This document shows positions 1 through 9,996 of a stretch of 64,000 nt of DNA, piece after piece; position 1 is the stretch's first letter, and each line of letters opens with the position of its first letter. Origin of the DNA: Trichomonas vaginalis G3 (lineage: Eukaryota; Parabasalia; Trichomonadida; Trichomonadidae); assembly GCF_026262505.1 (NCBI RefSeq), contig NW_026529273.1:62001-126000 (forward strand), read 5' to 3'. The notes beneath the pieces were generated by a model. The model worked only from the letters and a program-made list of their open reading frames with translations. It ran no database searches and was not told where the DNA came from. The position numbers and the translations under genes are program-made.

Positions 1-1991
1 ACAAAAGCATTTCAGAACTTATTTCTATTAGAGAAGATCTAAATAGACAAATACAAGGCTATAAATCACAAATTGAATCACTAGAACAATCAAAATTAGA
101 ATTAGAAAATAATCAAACGACTTCAGCTGAGCAAAATCCACAAGAGCCTATGTCTGAAGAGCTAATTCAAGAGTTTAATAACGAAAGAAGACAATTGCAT
201 AAACAAATTGAAGATTTGAAAAATGAAATTTCACAAAAGAGTGAGCAATTGAGCGCAATAACCACAGAAAAAGATAGCCTCAATTCTAATTATATAAGTT
301 CCCAAAACGAAATTACTAATTATAAGCTACAAATATCAAATTTGACAGAGCAAATCAAAAACTTGGAAAATGAAAAAGTATCGCAACAAAAATCAATAGA
401 ATCGTTGCAACAGTTCAAAGAAGAGGCACAAAAAGCTCTTCAATCCTCAGGAGAAGGACAATCTCAAATAGTCATGCAATTAGAGAAAATTGATCAGCTC
501 CAAAAGGAAATTTCACTTTTAAACGATAAATACGATAAAGATACCACTCAAATTAAGCAAGAAAACAAAGTAAAAGAAGAAAAATTTAATGAAATTGTAC
601 AAAATTTAACAAACCAAGTTAATTTACTTAAGGGTGATAATGAGAATCTTCAAAACAGCCTTAATACTGCCCAAAATTCGTTAAATGAAAAAGAGAAAAT
701 AATAATTGAATTTGATTCTCTGAAAAATTCACTGTTAACAGGTAATTCCGACCTTAAAATCAAGTCAGAACAATACGAAAAGGTCATTGACTCACTAAAC
801 CAAGCCAATTCTGATTTACAGAATCAAATCCAAATTTTGAACCAAAGAAATGAAGCTTTACAAGCAGATGTTGCCAAACTAATGTCAGAGAAGAAGAGAA
901 TAGACGAACTTCTCATAGAAAAAGACTCAAGTATCACGGAAATGACCCAAAAAATTGACAAAATGAGAGAAAATGACAAACAACAGGCGCAGCAGAGCCA
1001 ACAGAAGCTGCAAATGCTTGAGAAGGAGAAGCAGAACTTCGATGACCAACTTTCTTCATATAAAACTAAGAATGACGAGTTATCAAAAATTATTCAGATG
1101 CAATCTGACGAATTAATACCATTAAGGTCCGAAAACGAGTCATACAAAGTGAGAATAGCTACCCTTGATAACGAAATCAAGCTCAGAACAGCTGCTGAAG
1201 CAGAAAAGAAGATATTAAGTGAAGAAAACTCAAATTTAAAGGAAGAAAGGAAAATTATGAAGGAAGAACTCGTTAATTATCATAAAGCACTGAATGAACT
1301 CAACAGTACTAAAGAAGAACTCGAAGAAATCAAATCAAATTTGGAAAATGCAAATAAGCAAGCAGAATTGGACCAAGAGAGCTTTGAAAAGAGAGAAAAC
1401 CAACTGAATGAGATAATTCAGTCATTAGAGAAGACAGATAATGAGAAAAACAGCACAATTAACTCACTTTCTTTGACAATTCAGAATTTGCAAGACCAGG
1501 TCAATGAAAGTACAGCGAAATTATCTCTTCTTAAGGATATCGAAACAAAATACAAAGATCTTCAAGAAAAATTGAAGAATTCTGAAATTAAATTAAAAGA
1601 AGCAGAAGATACACTTGAAGAAGAGAAAATGAAGGTTGCTAAGTATATTAAATCGAACAAGCAACTTGAAATTGCTAAAAATTCTTCAGATAAAAAGATT
1701 CAAATTTTAGATGAAGAAATTTTAACATTAAAGAAGAAAATTAATGCAATAGAGAAAGACAGAGGACAAGTTACAGCTAATACAGCTAACACTGCCTTAT
1801 TCCCTGACTATATTCGAAAAGTTTTGTTACAATTCTTCACAAAAGATGCTTCAGAACGAGAAGCATTAATCCCTGTCATTCTTAAACTTGTGTCTTGTAC
1901 TAATGATCAGATTACGGCCGCTCAGAGATGTTATGCCGAATCAAATCAAGTTATTTCTCAAGCTTTCTCATTTTTCAAAGGAAAGAAGTGA
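1..1991 (+). CDS. GRIP-domain golgin-like coiled-coil protein (5' partial)
   Basis: The frame is open from the first bases of the window, so the start lies upstream; an internal Met at 150 is not the true start. Nearly the whole visible protein is low-complexity coiled coil rich in Glu, Lys, Gln, Asn and Leu. The last 65 residues change character: FPDYIRKVLLQFFTKD followed by EREALIPVILKLV and a short helical tail. This matches the GRIP domain of golgins (aromatic-Y-hydrophobic-K-V-L-x-F-F, then LIPVI). GRIP golgins are Golgi tethers recruited by Arl1 at the trans-Golgi. The role is inferred from the domain. The stop is TGA, followed by AT-rich DNA. Confidence is high for a coiled-coil protein and moderate for the GRIP assignment. 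Confidence 0.75.
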   Translation, partial: KSISELISIREDLNRQIQGYKSQIESLEQSKLELENNQTTSAEQNPQEPMSEELIQEFNNERRQLHKQIEDLKNEISQKSEQLSAITTEKDSLNSNYISSQNEITNYKLQISNLTEQIKNLENEKVSQQKSIESLQQFKEEAQKALQSSGEGQSQIVMQLEKIDQLQKEISLLNDKYDKDTTQIKQENKVKEEKFNEIVQNLTNQVNLLKGDNENLQNSLNTAQNSLNEKEKIIIEFDSLKNSLLTGNSDLKIKSEQYEKVIDSLNQANSDLQNQIQILNQRNEALQADVAKLMSEKKRIDELLIEKDSSITEMTQKIDKMRENDKQQAQQSQQKLQMLEKEKQNFDDQLSSYKTKNDELSKIIQMQSDELIPLRSENESYKVRIATLDNEIKLRTAAEAEKKILSEENSNLKEERKIMKEELVNYHKALNELNSTKEELEEIKSNLENANKQAELDQESFEKRENQLNEIIQSLEKTDNEKNSTINSLSLTIQNLQDQVNESTAKLSLLKDIETKYKDLQEKLKNSEIKLKEAEDTLEEEKMKVAKYIKSNKQLEIAKNSSDKKIQILDEEILTLKKKINAIEKDRGQVTANTANTALFPDYIRKVLLQFFTKDASEREALIPVILKLVSCTNDQITAAQRCYAESNQVISQAFSFFKGKK

Positions 1992-3488
1992 TGTTTGCGT
2001 TTGTTCTTTTGTTTTATGTTTTTATATTAAAATTTATGTTTGATTTATTGAAATTAAAAAAAAAATGATTAAACCAAAACACTATTTTTTTAAGTATTCA
2101 AACATTTAATAATAGTAGTAATCGAAGAAAAAATAAAATATTATTTTTATGTTACTTCTTTGAAGGGGATTCTCCGACCAAACCGTTTGTATCGTCAATC
2201 AGCTCACATTTTGTGGAAAGCCTAGCTTTTTTTCATCTCGAAAGCAAAAAATTTCGAAAAAATACAACTTGGGTTCATTTAAACCTATTGTCCAAGCCAA
2301 TTATTTGAGCGAAGTCTTGGGCTCGGATTCTAACTTTTTGTTCGTCATTAAATCTCATTGCAAATAAATTATACGGAAACCTTAGGATTTGACCAGTAAA
2401 TATTCAAAAATATTGAGTCTACATAAAAAGCTACTAAGCTTTGTAGAGTTTAGATAATTGCTTTCGCAAAATTATTGTTGTAAATTTCTATTTTAAAATA
2501 ATCTAACAGATGAATAAACATTTATTAAATATACAAAACAAAATGCGTTAGCCTTCAATATTTTTTTCATAATCACTTATTAAATATACAAAACAATATA
2601 ATTACACCATTTTTTCATTTTTAAAAGATTTTTGAGAACTAATACTGCATTATTTTCATTCTATTACATTTTCCCTAGTTATTATTTATTTAAAATGGAT
2701 TGTTATTCAATATGTTTGAAATAAATTCACATTATTTGTTGTGATTTGCTTTTAAGCCTATCCATGATTCATTTTAGAAGTCATATTACTCAGTAATATT
2801 AATATTTGAAAGTATGGCAACAGTGAAATACGAATTGCAAATTCTATTAACTTTGACGCCGGCACATATGTGTTTATGAATTTTGATTGTATTACATTTG
2901 AAATATTGTATTAATCTTTATTAAGGAAGTTTCATTTAAAATAAATATTCTATTTTTCCAAAAGGAAGTATCATGAGTTGAATTTTTAAGATAAAGATCT
3001 AAAAGGAATTGCATAGGTGCAATATCATGGCAATTACACCAGTATTAAAATTCAAATGAAACAAAAAATTGAAATTATGAAAAAAGAAAATTAATACGGA
3101 GATATTCAGTATTTTATATATCTGATTCTTTTCTCATAAATCAAAAAAAGTCACCTCACATGGCTCGGAGAGCCCACTAAAGGTCAGCTTCGAAATGCTA
3201 TAAAGTTCACTTTTCCGGAGGAAATACTTCGTATCTGAAGGCCGGAGTAAGGCAGTCCTTATCTATGGCCAGAGCAGAATCAAAATCTCACAAGTTGCTA
3301 AAGGTAGGATTTTTCCGGAAAATGCAAGATAATTGCAAATTTCATGAAAAAGACCTCTTTTCATAAACTTGCTTAAAAATTAACTTACTTGTATATGTGG
3401 TATTTTAAAGGTTAAGAGAAAGTTCAGATAAGTATGCTATTTAGGCACTTTAGTACTCTCTAAGTTTGGGAAAATTGAGAGGGTCAGT
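1992..3488. other. Intergenic AT-rich DNA with one GC-richer block
   Basis: No convincing coding frame is seen on either strand. The stretch is very AT-rich with homopolymer runs. Two copies of a short motif reading 'tattaaatatacaaaacaa' lie near 2522 and 2578. A visibly GC-richer block at about 3143-3340 is listed separately. Confidence 0.5.
3143..3340 (-). ncRNA. Possible structured RNA block (weak)
   Basis: This block stands out from its AT-rich surroundings. It contains a clean hairpin (GGCTC-GGA-GAGCC) near 3162-3174 and a second GGAGG/CCGG-rich segment near 3214-3245. Read on the minus strand it ends in a run of seven T, as a Pol III transcript would. I could not match it to tRNA, 5S, U1-U6, SRP, RNase P or RNase MRP signatures. 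The strand is a guess from the T run. It could also be an old degenerate repeat. Confidence 0.15.
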
Positions 3489-4760
3489 TCACTTGCGAGT
3501 ACCCCCTGAAGCAAGCATTTGCTGGAGAAAATTGTCTTTCTTTTGTTTAGGTTTTTGACCTGATTTAGATTTTTGACCTGATTTAGATGTTTGACCTGAT
3601 TTCTTTTGACCTGATTTAGATGTTTGACCTGATTTCTTTTGAGTTGGTTTGCTTGGCTTCTTTGGTTTATCCGCTGTTTGTTCTTGTTTAACTTCTGTTT
3701 CTTCTTGCTTAACTTCTGTTTCTTCTTGTGTTTCTTTGGTTTCTTCTTGTATTTCTTTGGTTTGCTCTTGCTTAACTTCTGTTTCATCTTGTTTTTCTTC
3801 TGTTTGTTCTTGTGTTTCTTTGGTTTGCTCTTGTGTTTCTTTGGTTTGTTCTTGTATTTCTTTGGTTTGTTCTTGTGTTTCTTTGATTTGTTCTTGTGTT
3901 TCTTTGGTTTGTTCTTGCGTTTCTTTGGTTTGTTCTTGTATTTCTTTGGTTTGCTCTTGCTTAACTTCTGTTTCATCTTGTGTTTCTTTGATTTGTTCTT
4001 GTGTTTCTTTGATTTGTTCTTGTGTTTCTTTGATTTGTTCTTGTGTTTCTTTGATTTGTTCTTGTGTTTCTTTGGTTTCTTCTTGTATTTCTTTGGTTTG
4101 CTCTTGCTTAACTTCTGTTTCATCTTGTTTTTCTTCTGTTTGTTCTTGTGTTTCTTTGGTTTGTTCTTGTGTTTCTTTGGTTTGTTCTTGTATTTCTTTG
4201 GTTTGCTCTTTTGTTTCGTTTGGTGTTTCTTGGACCAGGATTGAAGTGGTTTGTTGTTGTTGTTCAGGTTCGTTTTCGATTGGCTTTGGATCTTCTTCTA
4301 CATAGGTCACAATATCAGCAGGATCTGGGTCTTTGTCATCCAAGTTAGAGTGTTTAAGAAAGTCTTTTTTGTTGTAGTGAGGAATTGAAATATTTGTAAA
4401 AATTGATTGTTCGTATTCAATTTCTTGGTGTAGATACGCTCCAATTTGTTCAATTTGCTCATTGATTCCTTTATATGGCTCTTGCCCTGGTTGAAATTTG
4501 GTTCGATTTTTGTCATAATTTTGAGCAAAGTAAGTTTTTAAGGGTTCTACTGCGTTGATCGAAGGCTTGTGTTCTGATTTGAAGTTTTCAAATATTAGTT
4601 TTCCTATTTGATTGTTCTTTTCAGAACGCAATAAGTTTTGAAAAGCTTTTTTTGATTGAATAAAGTAAAATCTATCAGAAGACTTGACGGTTGGTGTGTT
4701 TAGATCTTTACCATTACTTATAATTTCGAATGGTTGAAGATCACTAAGAATTTCTTCCAT
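3489..4760 (-). CDS. Hypothetical protein with a long KETQEQ-type heptad repeat
   Basis: Predicted 423 residues. The N-terminal 170 residues are ordinary sequence without a recognised domain. Residues about 175-365 consist of about 27 copies of a seven-residue unit (KETQEQT, with I, E or D variants). The C-terminus is basic and rich in Lys, Ser, Gly and Gln (KKSGQTSKSGQ). No signal peptide or membrane segment is visible. The unit is one heptad long but has few hydrophobic positions, so a normal coiled coil is doubtful. The start is the first ATG of the frame; upstream, on the coding strand, is AAATTCAATATAA. Long antisense frames across the repeat are shadows of its period. Function unknown. 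Confidence 0.7.
   Translation of the reverse strand: MEEILSDLQPFEIISNGKDLNTPTVKSSDRFYFIQSKKAFQNLLRSEKNNQIGKLIFENFKSEHKPSINAVEPLKTYFAQNYDKNRTKFQPGQEPYKGINEQIEQIGAYLHQEIEYEQSIFTNISIPHYNKKDFLKHSNLDDKDPDPADIVTYVEEDPKPIENEPEQQQQTTSILVQETPNETKEQTKEIQEQTKETQEQTKETQEQTEEKQDETEVKQEQTKEIQEETKETQEQIKETQEQIKETQEQIKETQEQIKETQDETEVKQEQTKEIQEQTKETQEQTKETQEQIKETQEQTKEIQEQTKETQEQTKETQEQTEEKQDETEVKQEQTKEIQEETKETQEETEVKQEETEVKQEQTADKPKKPSKPTQKKSGQTSKSGQKKSGQTSKSGQKSKSGQKPKQKKDNFLQQMLASGGTRK
3690..4215 (-). repeat. 21-bp coding minisatellite inside the KETQEQ protein
   Basis: The unit is 21 bp (plus strand: tctttggtttgttcttgtgt plus one base) in tandem. Substitutions give Glu/Ile/Thr variants, and longer blocks containing EVKQEQTKEIQE recur, so there is a higher-order repeat as well. 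The period is a multiple of three, so copy-number change would keep the frame. Confidence 0.85.
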
Positions 4761-4884
4761 TTATATTGAATTTTTGTCACTTTTTCATTGATGGATTTTT
4801 CATGATTTTTCCATCAGTTAAATCTCGATGTCACTTTTGCGGCCTAGAAGAGTGTCATATGCACTCCTGTCCGTCGCAATGTGT

Positions 4885-4923
4885 CATTCTGGGAGACATT
4901 GACACTGTATGTCTCCCAGAATG
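4885..4923. repeat. Perfect 15-bp inverted repeat (hairpin)
   Basis: CATTCTGGGAGACAT at 4885-4899 is followed by a 9-nt loop and its exact reverse complement at 4909-4923. A third copy with one change (direct orientation) lies near 5006-5020. This may be the remnant of a small transposon end. Confidence 0.8.
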
Positions 4924-4964
4924 AGACAATCTTCCGCAATCAAGAATGTGATTGCAGAACTTTG

Positions 4965-4997
4965 ACCGACATGAGTGTGTTTTGCACTCATGTCGGT
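4965..4997. repeat. Perfect 13-bp inverted repeat (hairpin)
   Basis: ACCGACATGAGTG at 4965-4977, a 7-nt loop, then the exact reverse complement at 4985-4997. A degenerate half copy (gcactcctgtccgtcgc) lies at 4861-4877. With the previous hairpin it forms a roughly 125-bp imperfect duplication. Confidence 0.75.
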
Positions 4998-6532
4998 TGC
5001 AATTTGTCATTCTGGGAAACATTGAAACAGTTATATCTTATTTTCCTCAAATTCTATAAAATCTATCTAAAAAGCTTCTATATCGATATCGACCAAATAA
5101 GAAAATATCAGTATTTCATCAATATGTAATATTATCATTGTTATCAGATTTAGGTAAAAAAAAAGAACATTTTTAAAAAATTTTAAAAAGTGACCAATTT
5201 TATTTTCAATTGCGATCATTATTGAGATACGATCGTAAAAGCTCCTTTCTATTTCTGATCACCTTTGGGGAAAGAAGCCTATTTTTGATCATAAATACCT
5301 TTATTCCCAAATGAAAATACTTTCCTTGTTTTCAATTGGATGTCTCAAATTTTGAGATATTCAAAATAGATCACAATTGAAATTTCGGGATGTATTCTAG
5401 CATATTCTATGGTAGTTAAATCAGTTTTTGGACTCAAACTACTTGAGAAAATTTTGTTTTTACGGGCGTGCAATAACATACAAATTATGTTTGAAGAGTC
5501 TCATATATTAAGGGTGCACCCGCATGTACGTTTATTTGAGAGGAGGAGGATTACCCTCTCAATTTTGAAAGCTTCGTTAACTTAATATCTCGATGAATAT
5601 TGGATTAAAATTGAATTTGCCCATACCAATATATCTGATACAATATCCTTAAGTTTTACTAAAAAGAATTTTTTAAAATCCCTGCAGATTCGGGGATTTT
5701 TAAATTTTTTGATTTTTTTCGAAAATTTTTCGGAAAAAAAAATATTTTCAGAAGAGCCTTAACGGCTAAGTTTTATGTTTAATGTTGAGTATCAAAAAGA
5801 ATGGGCATCTGATATAGCCATCATATATCCCAGAAGCAAATAAAAATTCTGACTTTTTAAGCATAAAAAATGAAATTTTATTTTTTGCAAAAAACAGGCC
5901 ACCTGGATGTACGTTTATTTGAGAGCATGAGGATTAAATTTTTGAAAGCACTAAAATTTGTAAATATGCTAGTTATATAATAATATGCATTATTTTAAAA
6001 AATAAAAATTAAAGCACGTTAAAATCTTTTTTGATCAATTTTTACAAAAGCTACTCAGGATAATGCAAGATATGAGTAGTTAAACATAAATTTCAAATCA
6101 GATTTTACTTATAATAAATATTTTAAATTTCCGAAAATTAAGTTCAGATCGACTCTATACGTAGTAAATACTAAATAAGGTGCCAAAAACCTATTAAACA
6201 GTATCAAAACTATCAAGATTGTAATGTTTTTGAAGAAAAATTTATAGAATTATGGACTTCAAACAGATATTATGTAAATAAAAATAATATAATGAATTTA
6301 TTTATTCGTATAATAGCAGTAATAAGTCGATTATTCACTTCTACTTCTGAGATTTGAATTTAATTTCGACAGAAAAAGAGATTCAAGAGGAAAATACTAG
6401 GTGATACAAACAGCCACCATGACAGGATTATTATGGAGCCAAATTGTATTTTTTGATATTTTTAGAGTTTTCCTACCTATTTAGGTACCAAGTTATTGCT
6501 TAAAAATTAAGGTTCTAAATTCTGAAGTTTAC

Positions 6533-7852
6533 ATGATCCTCCCGGGCGCACCCTTAAGGCAGAAAAGGCTTTCGATAAACGAGTGTATTCCGTTATTCTT
6601 CATTTTCATGTATATATTGCTGAGTATAAGAGATTTTCTATATCCTGTTGCTGTTTGCGAAACTTTATTTTTCGGACCGCCTTTCATAAAGCATCTTCCT
6701 GTTGTATATGGTGAAGGTGATGTAAATATCGAAAAACAATATAACTTCAACATCACATTCGATCCACCACGCACAAACATGGTTTTTTGGTTCGATGAAC
6801 CCGCAGAATTATTTAATTACAATGATACACATTCTAAAGGCTATACTACGATTCCGCCACACTTTGGAGAGAAATCGATGATAAACTATTGGAGTAACTT
6901 CACATGTCGTTATACACTTTATAAAAATGTCTACGTGAATAACAATGGATGCATTATTAACAATACAAATATAATTGAACATACTTTTTGCACTGGTCCT
7001 ATATGGTTGAACATATTCAAAGAAGGATATCATGTAACAAACATTTCTCATGGTATTTTGTTTGGACATCTCTTCGTTAGATACAACTACGGTCATTTCG
7101 TTCATGATTATATGATACCTCTCGTAATGACTCCAGATGAAGTAATGGAGAATGCTACAATTATTGTTCCTATAGGGCCAAGATACATTAGAGAGTTTAT
7201 GCAGCTGCTTGGTTACGGTGATGATCGCGTTCTTTACCTTGGAAACTCATTATGGGTATATTGCGAACATGTCTTACTCGCAACTCATCCTAGACCTCAC
7301 AGTGGTCATTTTGGTATGGGAGCATATAAGCTTCATGAGTACTTGCGCAATAAAATGGATTTAGAAAAAATAATTCCGACCAGGTGCGTTTTTGTCAACA
7401 GATTCAATAAGAGAATTATTCAGAATATGAAGGAGTTGTACAAATTAGCTCTTGTCAAGTATCCGGACATTCATTGGGAGTATATGAAAGATAAGACGTC
7501 AAGTTTGAAAAATTACGCTAAGTTATATTCGACTTTCAAGGCCGTTGTTATGGCCAATGGTAGTACCGTGTTCAAATGCATTTTTATGGCTGCAAAAACC
7601 ATAATTTACATTGTCAACACTGAATTCTGGGACCTTTCCAATTATGGAATGATGCCTGCTATGGATGTGAAGTTAGTTGTTGTTTTTAACTTTAATTTCT
7701 ATCATCACAAGAAAAAAGAATCTGTAAATGAAACAAAATTCATGAATGGACTTGATGTTACTGTTTTCTATATTCGGAATGGAAACTTCCCGCCTCCACA
7801 ACCTAATATTAGCTTCATTGATTACAAATTTGAGAAATATCCTTATAATTAA
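6533..7852 (+). CDS. GT61/DUF563-like glycosyltransferase, type II membrane protein
   Basis: Predicted 439 residues. A hydrophobic stretch at about residues 18-33 (CIPLFFIFMYILLSI) after a short basic N-terminus suggests a signal anchor. The rest would lie in the ER/Golgi lumen, with several N-x-S/T sites. Family hallmarks are GHFVHDYMIPLV (compare GHW-D-P in DUF563), VFVNRFNKRIIQNMKEL (compare the SR-R-NE-E motif), and AVVMANGSTVFKCIFMA (compare the GPHGAGLTN segment). GT61 enzymes add xylose or GlcNAc to secreted glycoproteins; acceptor and sugar cannot be told here. The annotated ATG lies in a small repeat shared with 5.5 kb, so a start at Met 26 is possible, but it would remove much of the anchor. 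Confidence 0.7.
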   Translation: MILPGAPLRQKRLSINECIPLFFIFMYILLSIRDFLYPVAVCETLFFGPPFIKHLPVVYGEGDVNIEKQYNFNITFDPPRTNMVFWFDEPAELFNYNDTHSKGYTTIPPHFGEKSMINYWSNFTCRYTLYKNVYVNNNGCIINNTNIIEHTFCTGPIWLNIFKEGYHVTNISHGILFGHLFVRYNYGHFVHDYMIPLVMTPDEVMENATIIVPIGPRYIREFMQLLGYGDDRVLYLGNSLWVYCEHVLLATHPRPHSGHFGMGAYKLHEYLRNKMDLEKIIPTRCVFVNRFNKRIIQNMKELYKLALVKYPDIHWEYMKDKTSSLKNYAKLYSTFKAVVMANGSTVFKCIFMAAKTIIYIVNTEFWDLSNYGMMPAMDVKLVVVFNFNFYHHKKKESVNETKFMNGLDVTVFYIRNGNFPPPQPNISFIDYKFEKYPYN

Positions 7853-8457
7853 ACTTGTTTGATTTAAATATTGTATAATATTAAACTATCGTTATATTAG
7901 TTGTTACGTACATATGCTTTTTCATCCAAAAATGCGTATTTTATAAAGAATAGTTTTATCCGGTTTTTTTGAAAGAAAAGTGTCATTTATGGAAAATGAT
8001 TGGATAGCATATCATTTGATCGATCCCCACTCCAAGAGTTGTTTAATTTCTGTGTTATATAATGATAATTTTTGTTTCAAAAAGTTTGGTTTCAAAAGAT
8101 AATCTTGCCCTCAAATGTAGGACTTCAGCATTGTCATGTATAAAAATTAGAAAATTATGATTAAGCACAAAATATTATTGAAATTACACGTGATATTTGT
8201 TAAAATTATTCCAAAAACTATAAACTATAATAAACTTTAATCATACAATCCATCTGTCTAATTTTTTGAATTGATTTTTGGCTTTGTTACCCACAGCTGA
8301 TTCATCTAAATGTCAGAGCTTTCTTTTAAAGCTTCAGATCATTGATCCTTCAATCACTGCTTGGAGGAAGGTTTATATTGTGATCCAACAAATTTAGATT
8401 CTTCTGATGTGAATTGACAAAAATTGATTCATCATCAAAAAAGTGACTACCAAATCT
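7853..8457. other. Intergenic AT-rich DNA
   Basis: No gene or structured repeat seen. The 60 bases before the next gene contain TCATCATCAAAAAAG, a loose match to the trichomonad Inr. Confidence 0.4.
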
Positions 8458-9315
8458 ATGGAGATTCGGAAAAGTATAAATTTGAGGATTAGAGTGCATC
8501 CCCATGGATATATTCCAGATGAAAACTTTAGCTCAGTTACAATTAAGACTTCTCATTATGAATTTTCATGTAAAAGATCCGTTCTTGCTAAACTTTCGCC
8601 CCGATTTAAAAAATATTTAGATTCGAAACCAAACATAGACATAATTAACCTTAAAGATACTATTTTTGCAGATTATAGTTCGTATTTAGCATTTTCAAAC
8701 TATATAAATGGAGAAAGTTTACTTATTAATGATGAAAATGTAGAATGCATTTATAATTTAGCAACAAAATTTGGGTTTCCTGTGTTGCTTAGTGTTGTGG
8801 TGCCATATTACTTTCTAGTTGATCAATTAGATAAATTAGTCAATGATAGCGAAATTATCGCACAAACCAATCCATATAGTTTAGCAATTGCTCCTATTTT
8901 CCCACTTTTCCGTATCGCATACAAGAAAGAAAGGTTTCCTTATGAATTTATGGTTAAAATTTTGCAATCCTCAAAGTTATACCCTATTTCATCAGAAACT
9001 CAACTCTTATCGCTATTAATATGCGTGAAATCTTCTAAGCTACGTGATTTTTCAAACAAACGATTCACAGTTTCAGAAGATCTGAATTCTAAAATAAATG
9101 AATATACGAAAGGCCTCTCGATTACCGAAAAGCAAAATATTAACCGAAGTCTTTCATTTTATAAGTCAGTTGAACCTTATTCAGCAATAGAAAGATTTGA
9201 AATCCAAAGTTGCTGGAATAATTATGTTTCGAACTTGTCATCATATCTATTTTCATATGGAAGTTCTTATGATTCGACAGATTCCCTAAAATATACTCTT
9301 GAGTATGAATCATAA
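8458..9315 (+). CDS. BTB/POZ-like domain protein
   Basis: Predicted 285 residues from the first ATG (MEIRKSINL); an upstream in-frame GTG is not used. Residues about 20-110 follow the BTB plan: F-S-S-V-T-I-K-T-S-H-Y-E-F-S-C-K-R-S-V-L, then LSPRFKKYLDS, then an acidic/hydrophobic strand, YSSYLAFSNYINGE and a helix pair. Trichomonads encode many such proteins, often with ankyrin repeats; here no ankyrin repeats follow. The C-terminal 150 residues are helical without a recognised family. It may act in protein-protein interaction or as a ubiquitin-ligase adaptor, but that is only family inference. Confidence 0.6.
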   Translation: MEIRKSINLRIRVHPHGYIPDENFSSVTIKTSHYEFSCKRSVLAKLSPRFKKYLDSKPNIDIINLKDTIFADYSSYLAFSNYINGESLLINDENVECIYNLATKFGFPVLLSVVVPYYFLVDQLDKLVNDSEIIAQTNPYSLAIAPIFPLFRIAYKKERFPYEFMVKILQSSKLYPISSETQLLSLLICVKSSKLRDFSNKRFTVSEDLNSKINEYTKGLSITEKQNINRSLSFYKSVEPYSAIERFEIQSCWNNYVSNLSSYLFSYGSSYDSTDSLKYTLEYES

Positions 9316-9996
9316 AAAAAATATTTTCTTTGTTATTGTTTGTCTATTTGTAAAATATATTTGTTGTTCATGTGTATTTTAATCCCTATAACTATTTTAA
9401 ATCAACAATTCTAGAAAGAATTTCGAAAATTGGCAAAAAAAAATTAACAATTTACCTTCATCCTCTTTTAAACTATATTGGATTCAAGAAAGCAATAAGA
9501 ATCAATCAATATTCTAAAAATGAATATGTCATGTGATGAAAATTTGATTCATAGTCAAAACATTCTTAAAAGATCGTTATGCTCACGCATGTATACATAG
9601 CTTATAAAACAGATTCAGATGATATTGACGGCCGATACATGGAATGAGTTTCGGGTTCAATTCAAACTATTTCGTAATGATTTTTCCAAGCCAATGAGTT
9701 GTTGCTCAATAACTCAGAGATAAATTTTCATAAGATCAATGAGTACAAGCTTTATAATGAATGCTTATATATCAATTTTAATGATCCTTCATACAAATTA
9801 CTTAACTTAAAAATCAGGTGTAAATTCATAAACTATTGTTATATTGCTACTATAAATCTATTTATTTCAAGGATATGGAGCAATTCTACTGCTTAAAAGA
9901 ATATTTTGATGCATCTATTAGTATTAGATAAATATCGCAAATCTCAATTATAAAAAGAATGAAATGATTAATGAAGAAAATGTTTTTAAACATTCT
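9316..9996. other. Intergenic AT-rich DNA
   Basis: The only frame of note (9699-9896) opens with TTG and has no family features; I take it as chance. Nothing else is seen. Confidence 0.45.

Larger units (their letters stand above)
4761..6532. other. Intergenic region with nested palindromes and short dispersed repeats
   Basis: No credible gene; the small frame at 4881-5129 is an accident of the palindromes. Two near-identical blocks (about 4857-4905 and 4982-5030) flank two hairpins listed below. The string CATGTACGTTTATTTGAGAG near 5523 recurs with one change near 5905. A segment near 5510-5530 (AAGGGTGCACCCGCATGT) is partly inverted at 6531-6555, at the start of the next gene. Confidence 0.5.

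Noticed and set aside
3190-3215. tRNA T-arm-like TTCGAAA in the GC-richer block
   Set aside because: Flanking stem does not pair and no A box lies at the right distance.
3639-4244. Long antisense frames across the KETQEQ gene (plus and minus strand)
   Set aside because: They are read-outs of the 21-bp coding repeat in other frames; composition (FFGLFLCF, CSCVSLVC) and lack of a non-repeat part argue against genes.
4881-5129. 82-codon frame over the palindromes
   Set aside because: It is mostly hairpin sequence and opens with a non-ATG codon; no family features.
9699-9896. 65-codon frame
   Set aside because: Opens with TTG, AT-rich composition, no features.
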